Positions 1 through 5,842 of a DNA stretch of 6,493 bases are shown piece after piece (the stretch's first letter is position 1; each line of letters opens with the position of its first letter). The translations under genes were made by a program, and so were the position numbers. The DNA lies in the NCBI GenBank assembly GCA_044425555.1, contig JAWXVF010000142.1, positions 1 through 6,493 on the forward strand. Reading direction: 5' to 3'. The stretch comes from JAWXVE01 sp044425555 (GTDB taxonomy: Bacteria; Bacillota; Clostridia; Lachnospirales; Lachnospiraceae). The notes below the pieces were generated by a model that was given only the letters and a program-made list of their open reading frames with translations, was not told the origin of the DNA and did not search any database.

Positions 1-47
1 TCAAAAAAACTAGAAAACACTCCCAAAAAGGCATGAAAAATTAAAAA

Positions 48-66
48 TGGTATCATAGTGGTATCA
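48..66. repeat. Tandem TGGTATCA direct repeat
   Basis: TGGTATCA occurs at 48-55 and again at 59-66, an 11-bp period, roughly one helical turn, which would place both copies on the same DNA face. It sits just outside the terminator. The remaining 1-47 shows only short frames ending within the first 43 bp, possibly the tail of a rightward gene, but none is identifiable. The function of the repeat is unknown. A protein-binding site or an element boundary are possibilities. Confidence 0.4.
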
Positions 67-72
67 CGGAAG

Positions 73-121
73 AAAAAAATAACCCCGAATCCCTTTGTTT
101 ATAAGGAATTCGGGGGGTTTT
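73..121 (-). terminator. Rho-independent terminator, probably bidirectional
   Basis: CCCCGAAT (83-90) pairs with ATTCGGGG (108-115). One C/A mismatch follows (91/107), then CCTT (92-95) pairs with AAGG (103-106), around a 7-nt loop. On the minus strand the stem is followed by TTATTTTTTT, a strong T-tract that would end the operon starting near 5787. On the plus strand the stem is followed by GGTTTT, so a rightward gene entering from the left could also end here. It lies about 140 bp past the HEPN stop. Confidence 0.85.
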
Positions 122-255
122 CATTATTATTCCCATTCTTCGCACGTATACTTGTTTTGGGTGATACTGCGTGCAAATCAAGGATATTTTTTACGATTAT
201 AGACGTTTTATATCTATTATTTGTGTTTTTTACATAAAAGTGCACTATATTTGCA
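122..255. other. Non-coding stretch between HEPN stop and terminator
   Basis: This is 134 bp of AT-rich DNA without a supported gene. It holds only weak dyads: GCACG (142-146) against CGTGC (170-174), and TGCAAAT (172-178) against ATTTGCA (249-255). It most likely forms the 3' untranslated tail of the leftward operon. Confidence 0.5.
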
Positions 256-957
256 TCAACTAACATTATTTTGTGACTTCATTTCATTAACCTTAGATTC
301 CAATCTTTCATCTATTTGCGTAACAAAAGACGATACCACATCTATATATATAGTCAAGTCACTTGATGTAATCTGAACTTGCGCATCATCATGAATAATA
401 TTATGTCTTATATAAATAATTTTATTAATAACAGTTGTAATTCCATAACTTTCTTTAGTTTCAATCCCTCCAAGTAATGGATCTTGCTTTTTCTCATAAT
501 CATTCAACCCGTCCATTATATCATGCAATCCAACCTTATAATAACATTTTTTAAAAGCAGTCTCACCATTATTAGCGATTGAAACAGTATATTCATCATA
601 ATTTACATCTTTCAAACTATATTTTTTATTCCATATCAAAGCAAATTGTTCGCTTCTTTTTATAAAATTTGGCTCAGAAATATATTTAGAAACTGTTTTA
701 TTTGTAATAAAATTGATTTCATTCTCAATAACAGCAACCTTTATTTCATGCGGAATAAATTTAGCACTTAGTCCTAAATTTAATATATCTTCAAAATATT
801 CTTTAGTACTGTCTTTTACATATTTTTCTAATTTTGCACACATAAGCAACACGCAACTTTTAAAATACACATTACTATTTATCTCATCCTGTTCAGCTTT
901 TTTGACAAGGATTTTTACCTCATCAATACTTTCATTAAACTTATCCCTAGCTTCCAT
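256..957 (-). CDS. HEPN-domain protein, probable RNase effector (MAE_28990/MAE_18760-like)
   Basis: This 233-residue helical protein carries RHNIIH at residues 184-189. This is an intact Rx4H motif with a polar residue after the arginine, as in active HEPN ribonucleases, and is followed by DD. The N-terminal helices include the stretch LLMCAKLEKYVKD (37-49), typical of the MAE_28990/MAE_18760-like HEPN group. Genes of this group are commonly found next to DUF262 genes, and that is the arrangement here. The ATG at 957 overlaps the DUF262 stop by 11 nt, so expression is probably translationally coupled. A TTG two codons upstream is an alternative start, but its spacing to AAGGAA is too short. 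The expected role is RNA cleavage causing growth arrest under control of the DUF262 partner. That role is inferred, because family assignment rests on motif and context. No signal peptide or membrane segment is seen. It is the last gene of the operon. Confidence 0.78.
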   Translation of the reverse strand: MEARDKFNESIDEVKILVKKAEQDEINSNVYFKSCVLLMCAKLEKYVKDSTKEYFEDILNLGLSAKFIPHEIKVAVIENEINFITNKTVSKYISEPNFIKRSEQFALIWNKKYSLKDVNYDEYTVSIANNGETAFKKCYYKVGLHDIMDGLNDYEKKQDPLLGGIETKESYGITTVINKIIYIRHNIIHDDAQVQITSSDLTIYIDVVSSFVTQIDERLESKVNEMKSQNNVS

Positions 958-1990
958 AAACAATATTCCTTAACGCTTTAATATATGTCATTATTCTGTA
1001 GTTAAGATTTTCAGTATTTCCAGTAGCCTTTGTTATAGAAGATAAAAAATCAGGATCTTCTAATAATTTTTCATGCATGTCTATAATAGATTGTTTCTTC
1101 TCAATCAATTCTTCAATATTAAATTCCTCAAACGCAATCATAATACATTCATAAACGCTAGAGTTTATCTTTGTCGTTTTTGCATTTTGTTTAAAGGCTC
1201 TTTCTCCAAAGATCTCGAATACCTTATTAATTTGCGTTTCAAATTTTAATCTAAGGTCATTTAAATCATTTTCATCTAAGTCTTTGTTGATGCTCATAAA
1301 ACTATTTATTAAGTTTTTTATTCTCCCATCATATCCCTCTATTTTAAATTTACTTTTATTGTATTTTTGTGATACTGCTAAATACCTTAAAATCAATTCG
1401 TTCCTACCCATCCTTGCACTCTTATCTGGTGCAATCTTTTTCAAATCCTTATTTTTTGAAACGATATCTTTAATACATTCATTCAATGTCCCACGATACA
1501 AACAATTACGCAATTCTTGTTCGTTTAATCTTACTGACCCCGAGTTTAACCGCATAAAAATATCAAATTTAATCCCAGCATCAGAATCATTTTGCAATAC
1601 TATGAGCCTCAATTCACCTCTTGATATCCTCATTTGAATATCACCTGTTAATTGAGAGAACTTTTTTCCATTCAATTCCTCCAACGTTTCTAGCCCACTT
1701 AACTTATATTGATCATCCATATAACGTGCTAATGCAGTTAAACGCTGAACTCCATCTACCACATCCCATTTCCCTTCTTCATTTTCCGATGCATACAATG
1801 CAGGGATCGGTATATTTAGCAAGATAGATTCAATTAAAAGCGATGCTTTTTTTGTATCCCAGATATAATTCCGTTGAAAGTTAGGATCTAATATTATTCT
1901 TGTATTTTGAATTTCTGATACCAAATCACCTATCATCCTATCGTATAACTTTATATACACTTTTCTTTGCATCTTATTTTTATTATCCAA
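947..1990 (-). CDS. DUF262 domain protein (ParB/Srx-like, GmrS-type)
   Basis: This 347-residue DUF262 protein has the hallmarks of the family: FQRNYIW (38-44), NIPIPALY (59-66), the nucleotide-binding/hydrolysis motif DGVQR (79-83), and FMRLNSGSVRLNEQELRN (145-162). The fold belongs to the ParB/sulfiredoxin group. In GmrSD and BrxU the same domain binds and hydrolyses NTPs to control a DNase. Here no DUF1524/HNH nuclease domain follows. The remaining ~180 residues look helical and charged and resemble no nuclease I know. The protein would therefore be a sensor or switch, with the effector supplied by the next gene, a HEPN protein whose start overlaps this stop codon. Translation starts at TTG, backed by AGGAGG 8 nt upstream. 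The gene lies 44 bp after the endonuclease, with no clear promoter or terminator in the gap. Residues 7 (an ATG) or later are less likely starts. Confidence 0.9.
   Translation of the reverse strand: MDNKNKMQRKVYIKLYDRMIGDLVSEIQNTRIILDPNFQRNYIWDTKKASLLIESILLNIPIPALYASENEEGKWDVVDGVQRLTALARYMDDQYKLSGLETLEELNGKKFSQLTGDIQMRISRGELRLIVLQNDSDAGIKFDIFMRLNSGSVRLNEQELRNCLYRGTLNECIKDIVSKNKDLKKIAPDKSARMGRNELILRYLAVSQKYNKSKFKIEGYDGRIKNLINSFMSINKDLDENDLNDLRLKFETQINKVFEIFGERAFKQNAKTTKINSSVYECIMIAFEEFNIEELIEKKQSIIDMHEKLLEDPDFLSSITKATGNTENLNYRIMTYIKALRNIVYGS
966..971 (-). promoter_or_regulatory. Ribosome binding site that decides the HEPN start
   Basis: AAGGAA lies 8 nt before the ATG at 955-957 but only 2 nt before an in-frame TTG at 961-963. 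The ATG is therefore preferred. The site lies inside the 3' end of the DUF262 gene. Confidence 0.65.
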
Positions 1991-1998
1991 AATTTTAT

Positions 1999-2004
1999 CC
2001 TCCT
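1999..2004 (-). promoter_or_regulatory. Ribosome binding site that supports a TTG start
   Basis: A perfect AGGAGG lies 8 nt before the TTG at 1988-1990. The nearest in-frame ATG (1970-1972) would be 26 nt away, too far. This supports TTG initiation of the DUF262 gene. Confidence 0.8.
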
Positions 2005-2034
2005 ATATAATAATATTTTTAATATATACTACAT

Positions 2035-3624
2035 TTACATAAGCATATTAATAAGCCTATTTGAATTTTTGATACAATCTATACAATCATTAATAGCCAA
2101 TGGAATAATATCTACACCATATTGATGTTTTGAATAACCAGCCATGAATTTAGTATCTTCATGAATTGATGGCGCGATAAAAACAGTAAAAACTTTTTTA
2201 TCTGGATACTTTGTTATCGCTTCGTTCAAATGCCTTGTTATTGCTGGTATTTCATTTGTTGATTGGCTTCTTGACGTCATCAAAGTCACTTCAAAAAGTG
2301 GATTGCAATCAGCATCAAAACATTCAATATCAGCCATTCCTCCTGCAGCTGTGAACGTTGGAAAACCTTCATCATCAATATTATAATTTGGCAACACCGT
2401 TACTGTCGGAAATGCCTGTTTCAATGCTATGCTTGTCAAAAATTCCAGCCTAGTTGGCCTATCTATAACACGTAAAACTTCATTGCTACAACCTCTCTTC
2501 TTATCTAATGCAGCTAATTCTTTTAACACAAGTTCTTTATCCAAAGATACTGCCCATTTTTCCAAAGCCTTAATTTTAAGCTCGCTTAAATTATCTACAA
2601 TTTTCTGTTTAATAGAGATTATTTTATAATCAATCTGCCCAATATAATCAAAATATTCTTTTTTACTTGCAAATTGTTGACTTACCGAATATTTATCAAC
2701 AATATATTGTATTTTTTCTTCTTCGAATGTGTTTGTATCAAGAAATCTACCATTTCCCCTAAGCGAGATAACTCCCGTGATTCGCATTTTACGTATGTAC
2801 TCATCTATAGCTTCACCTGTTATTTGCTCCAATTTAAATCTCTTTGATTTTGAATGATCTGCACCCAATATCTTAAGACATATATCGTAAATTGTGTCAT
2901 CACTATAAGTATAACCATGGCTACATCTAAGTTCATGGATAAATTTAGCCAGTGCTTTATAATTAGAATCCCTCCAACAAATAAACAATGAAATTTCTTT
3001 TGTGAATACACCATTGTCGTAGCCATAATTCTTCAGCTCTTTTATAGTATTGAGCAACAGCAAGAGCGGAACATTTATATTTGCATTCTTTCTAAATGGA
3101 TTATTTGTCTGATATTTCATAAGAGAATTCAAGAATACATTTTGAATTTTCTCATCATTTTGTGGAGACTCATTAAACGCATCTATAAGCATATGCCCTA
3201 CATTAGAAATAATAAGCGGCTCATTCATTGCATAATAAACAAAACCAAATTCCATTGGCAGCTTATACATTGTATCAAATCTAGAAGGCCAGCCTTTATC
3301 AAACCCTGCCTCTTTATGATTTTGGTCACTATTTAAAATGATCTCATCTAACTCTTCATTTGAATATTTTGCATCAGAAATGAAAATTTCTTTCAATCTG
3401 GCACTGTGCTTAACATACATTGGAGTATATAATTTCTCCCCAATTATATGTTTTATTATCTTAATAATCAAACTATTAGTAAGCACCTCACCTTCATAAG
3501 GGAGTACACAATTAAGAAAACCCGCTATTCGTTGAGGATTTCTCATTGTTGTAGAAAATGACAAAGGTTTATGCTCTGCTGGTCTTTCTTTTGAAACTTT
3601 CTTTTGCGATATTTTCTTATCCAT
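2035..3624 (-). CDS. Type IIS restriction endonuclease, AlwI / N.BstNBI family
   Basis: This 529-residue protein is predicted to cut (or nick) DNA a few bases beside an asymmetric site. Recognition comes from comparison with N.BstNBI as I remember it. MRNPQRI (27-33) corresponds to its PRSPEKI, EFGFVYY..GHML (125-145) to TYGFVFV..GKML, VFLNSLMKYQ (163-172) to VFLKQLVKWQ, and ITGVISLRGN (282-291) to YTGLFVARGN. The C-terminal nuclease domain holds E394 (RLEFLT), D432 (GMADIE), E445 (LFEVTLMTS) and E458 (EIPAITRH), then FIAPSIHEDT (482-491). The spacing of these acidic residues, 38-13-13, equals that of E418, D456, E469 and E482 in N.BstNBI. The tail after the last one is about 70 residues, shorter than in N.BstNBI. 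The ATG has GGAGA 6 nt upstream. The gene is placed after both methyltransferases, which favours protection before cutting. Exact specificity and double-strand versus nicking activity are unknown. Confidence 0.9.
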   Translation of the reverse strand: MDKKISQKKVSKERPAEHKPLSFSTTMRNPQRIAGFLNCVLPYEGEVLTNSLIIKIIKHIIGEKLYTPMYVKHSARLKEIFISDAKYSNEELDEIILNSDQNHKEAGFDKGWPSRFDTMYKLPMEFGFVYYAMNEPLIISNVGHMLIDAFNESPQNDEKIQNVFLNSLMKYQTNNPFRKNANINVPLLLLLNTIKELKNYGYDNGVFTKEISLFICWRDSNYKALAKFIHELRCSHGYTYSDDTIYDICLKILGADHSKSKRFKLEQITGEAIDEYIRKMRITGVISLRGNGRFLDTNTFEEEKIQYIVDKYSVSQQFASKKEYFDYIGQIDYKIISIKQKIVDNLSELKIKALEKWAVSLDKELVLKELAALDKKRGCSNEVLRVIDRPTRLEFLTSIALKQAFPTVTVLPNYNIDDEGFPTFTAAGGMADIECFDADCNPLFEVTLMTSRSQSTNEIPAITRHLNEAITKYPDKKVFTVFIAPSIHEDTKFMAGYSKHQYGVDIIPLAINDCIDCIKNSNRLINMLM

Positions 3625-3638
3625 TTGACTTCTCCAAT

Positions 3639-4547
3639 CTAATAATTTTTCACTAAAACTTCTACTGAATTTTTCTCAGTGTTATCATGATAACTAATAT
3701 AATTACTCTTTATTGGCACAATATTATATTTTTGAGCCCATTCATTGAATGTACCATTGTATTTCGTTCTGTGCCAAAGCACATTTGATATTGCAAACTT
3801 AATATTTCTTTCATTAAGGTCATCCAAAACCTTTATCAAACGCATTTCACTATCCTCATTCCACAGCTTATTATACTCACTAAAAGTTATCAAATATGGT
3901 GGATCTAGATAAACAAAATCACCTTCTTTCAAATCTATAGAATTTAGAAAAGTTTCAAAATCAGTATTATGAAAAGATATGTCTTTCCCATTAACAATTT
4001 GAAAATATGCATTCAAAGCTTTAACTACATTATCGTTAAAATCAACGTTTCCAACAGGCAAGTTATAATCTCCTTTTGCATTAAATCTAAGCATTCTATT
4101 GAAACCGTATATCAGCAACAAGTATAATAACATCATATTATTCTTATCCGAATTAAAATCACTTCTTAGTTCGTAGTATGCTGCCTTGTTGTACTTTGCA
4201 AAATATGTCTTTGGAAATTCTTTTCTATATTCTGGAGGAATACTTAAACCTTTGTATGTTGCTGAAAGTTTATAGTTTTCAATTAGTGTATCAATCTCAT
4301 TCCAAAATTCCTTTTCGTTGTTGCTATACGAGATTAAAAATCTATGCAATCTTACCATGTAGCTATCAATATCATTAAGAATATAGCTCTCAGCATTCGT
4401 ATTGAGAAATACACTGCCACCACCACAAAATGGCTCAATAAATCTTTTGATATCAGTAGGAAAATTTTCTTCAAGCTGAGGAAGCAATTTAAATTTATCC
4501 CCAACATAAAAAAATGGTGAACGGCTAAATTCATTTCTATCTTTCAT
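3639..4547 (-). CDS. Dam-like D12-class adenine-specific DNA methyltransferase 2
   Basis: This second N6-adenine methyltransferase has 302 residues, close to the usual Dam/MboIA length. Motif X appears as FFYVGDKFKLLPQL (12-25), motif I as EPFCGGGSV (38-46), motif II as LND (58-60), and the catalytic motif IV as DPPYLITFSEYNKLW (215-229). Residues 148-170, with GFNRMLRFN, KGDYNLPVG and NVDF, match the conserved DNA-contact region of Dam/DpnM/MboIA relatives, many of which modify GATC. The ATG has GGAGG 6 nt upstream and lies 11 nt inside the end of methyltransferase 1, so the two are probably translated together. The endonuclease starts 14 bp downstream. A GATC-containing target is plausible from the family but not shown. 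It differs clearly from methyltransferase 1 in its motif X and motif IV context, so the pair is not a recent duplication. Confidence 0.92.
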   Translation of the reverse strand: MKDRNEFSRSPFFYVGDKFKLLPQLEENFPTDIKRFIEPFCGGGSVFLNTNAESYILNDIDSYMVRLHRFLISYSNNEKEFWNEIDTLIENYKLSATYKGLSIPPEYRKEFPKTYFAKYNKAAYYELRSDFNSDKNNMMLLYLLLIYGFNRMLRFNAKGDYNLPVGNVDFNDNVVKALNAYFQIVNGKDISFHNTDFETFLNSIDLKEGDFVYLDPPYLITFSEYNKLWNEDSEMRLIKVLDDLNERNIKFAISNVLWHRTKYNGTFNEWAQKYNIVPIKSNYISYHDNTEKNSVEVLVKNY

Positions 4548-5547
4548 TGTCCACCTCCACTAAATATAGTAATTCTTTATGATCCTTTAAGTCTGTTTTC
4601 CCAGCATTAAAAAATTGATGAGATTTTTCAAAACACTCTACACTACCTTTTGATTTTAGCACTGCTTCAATATTTTCCAATGCCATCTTATTCTTTGAAG
4701 AACTGCTTTTTGAATTATACGTATTATTATAAGAAACTAAAATATATTTACAGTTTAGTTTTTCTATCAAATCCGTGAATGCATCAATCGCATTATTTCG
4801 ACAATAGTCACTCATGTTTTCTGGTTTTGGCTTTAATGCCACACCAAACAACTCAGGTTTCTTCCATGTAGCTATATTTTCTAATACGTGATAAAATCTA
4901 CTATACTGCCTTGAATTATACGGTGGGTCAATGTACACAATATCACAAGATAAAGCCTCAGCTAAATCATTTGCATCTTCACGATATATGTCTATATCTG
5001 AATTAGTTTTGTAAGGTGTGATTAAATCAAATTGAAATCTATCCCTTAGTTCATGCCCTTTGATATATGCTTCATAATGACCGACTGTATTTGCAATTTT
5101 ATCAACAGAATATAGAAGTGATGCAATAAGAATACACTTCTCTTTTTCTGTTATATCATGCAATTGCTCTATTTGTTCCCTTATTTCCCCAATAATCAAT
5201 GCATCATTCATTGAAAAAAACTTGTCCCCAAAATTTTCAGAAACATAATTGTTTTTAAATAATGACCCATTAAAAGCTTTGAATTTTTCTTTATATGATT
5301 CTAATTTCACAATATCAAATGAATCTTGAATAAAGAATGCTTTATACACAATTTCATTTGAAAAAAGCAAGTCATTTACAATAATTTTATCCATTCGATC
5401 CAACATTCTTTGGGTCAAAACACCTGTCCCTCCAAATATGTCACAAAATACCTTTCCTTCACACTTCTCATCTATTACACCACATATCCAATCAGCAAGT
5501 TTATATTTGCTCCCAGTGTAGCGTCTATTCCAAATTTGATACGGCAT
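4537..5547 (-). CDS. D12-class adenine-specific DNA methyltransferase 1
   Basis: This 336-residue enzyme is predicted to transfer a methyl group from SAM to adenine N6 in a specific DNA site. Motif X is RRYTGSKYKL (8-17), the SAM-binding motif I is DIFGGTGVL (36-44), motif II is VND (57-59), and the catalytic motif IV is DPPYNSRQY (207-215), with a later strand YILVSYNN (268-275). The X-I-...-IV order is that of alpha-group enzymes such as Dam. The DPPYNSRQYSRFYH form and RYTGSK start resemble the COG3392 branch, to which I recall methyltransferases of type IIS systems belonging. AGGAGA lies 10 nt before the ATG. The gene follows the XRE regulator by 27 bp and overlaps methyltransferase 2 by 11 nt. 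It probably protects one strand or one form of the endonuclease's asymmetric site. The target sequence cannot be read directly. Confidence 0.9.
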   Translation of the reverse strand: MPYQIWNRRYTGSKYKLADWICGVIDEKCEGKVFCDIFGGTGVLTQRMLDRMDKIIVNDLLFSNEIVYKAFFIQDSFDIVKLESYKEKFKAFNGSLFKNNYVSENFGDKFFSMNDALIIGEIREQIEQLHDITEKEKCILIASLLYSVDKIANTVGHYEAYIKGHELRDRFQFDLITPYKTNSDIDIYREDANDLAEALSCDIVYIDPPYNSRQYSRFYHVLENIATWKKPELFGVALKPKPENMSDYCRNNAIDAFTDLIEKLNCKYILVSYNNTYNSKSSSSKNKMALENIEAVLKSKGSVECFEKSHQFFNAGKTDLKDHKELLYLVEVDNER

Positions 5548-5574
5548 ACGCCTATTCTCTCCTATTAATTAAAA

Positions 5575-5766
5575 TCAGCTATCTAAATCTATGTTATTTT
5601 TCTTACAAAACTCGTGGAATGCTTTTTGTCCATCATAATTTGGCTCACATAACCCACGTTCCCAACGATTTACTGTTGCAAATGAAACTCCTAGTTCCTT
5701 TGCAAACTTTTCCTGACTTAAAAACATTTTTAATCTTACGTCTTTTATTTTATCTGCTATATTCAT
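5575..5766 (-). CDS. XRE-family helix-turn-helix regulator, probable controller protein
   Basis: This 63-residue DNA-binding protein is almost entirely a Cro/C1-type helix-turn-helix. Residues 16-37 contain LSQEKFAKELGVSFATVNRW followed by ERG, the classic two-helix signature. The ATG is preceded by AGGAG with a 6-nt spacer (5773-5777), and the promoter lies just upstream. It is the first gene of the operon, 27 bp before methyltransferase 1. Small XRE proteins in this position in restriction-modification operons are often controller (C) proteins that autoregulate and delay endonuclease expression. That role is inferred from position and size, because a canonical C-box is not evident. It could instead be a simple autorepressor. 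At 63 residues it is slightly shorter than typical C proteins (about 80). Confidence 0.85.
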   Translation of the reverse strand: MNIADKIKDVRLKMFLSQEKFAKELGVSFATVNRWERGLCEPNYDGQKAFHEFCKKNNIDLDS

Positions 5767-5782
5767 AAAACACTCCTAGCAT

Positions 5783-5808
5783 TGATTAACATTATTATAA
5801 CATAATCA
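5783..5808. promoter_or_regulatory. Candidate operator dyad over the -10 box
   Basis: TGATTA (5783-5788) and TAATCA (5803-5808) form a perfect 6-bp inverted repeat with a 14-bp spacer, centred about 1 bp from the centre of the TATAAT box. A protein bound here would block or modulate the promoter. The adjacent XRE-type gene is the obvious candidate ligand. Chance dyads are common in AT-rich DNA, so this rests mainly on its position. Confidence 0.35.
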
Positions 5809-5822
5809 TCCATAATTTGCAA
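5794..5822 (-). promoter_or_regulatory. Sigma-A-type promoter of the restriction-modification operon
   Basis: Reading the minus strand, a -35 box TTGCAA (5817-5822, four of six consensus bases) is followed after exactly 17 bp by a perfect -10 box TATAAT (5794-5799). A TG dinucleotide one base upstream makes it an extended -10. Transcription would start near 5786-5788, about 20 bp before the ATG of the XRE gene. No comparable promoter was found between the downstream genes, so this is the likely driver of the whole leftward operon. Confidence 0.75.
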
Positions 5823-5842
5823 TAAGTTTTGTATTGTTAAAA

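Noticed and set aside
1..43. Short plus-strand frames ending at about base 36 (TGA) or 43 (TAA) that could be the C-terminus of a gene entering from the left.
   Set aside because: Only 11 to 13 codons of lysine-rich sequence are visible in each, with no recognisable motif, and two frames are equally possible. The terminator's weaker plus-strand T-run is consistent with such a gene but does not identify it.
142..174. Hairpin GCACG...CGTGC downstream of the HEPN gene as a second terminator or small RNA.
   Set aside because: Only five clean base pairs with a long loop and no T-tract. The much stronger hairpin at 83-115 explains termination.
947..1990. Annotation as a full GmrSD type IV restriction enzyme.
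   Set aside because: Only the DUF262 half is present. No DUF1524/HNH nuclease motif is seen in the C-terminal half.
1991..2034. A separate promoter for the DUF262-HEPN pair in the 44-bp gap (TATATT or TATTAT as -10).
   Set aside because: AT-rich -10 look-alikes exist, but the positions 17-18 bp upstream do not resemble a -35 box (AATATG, TAATAT, AATGTA).
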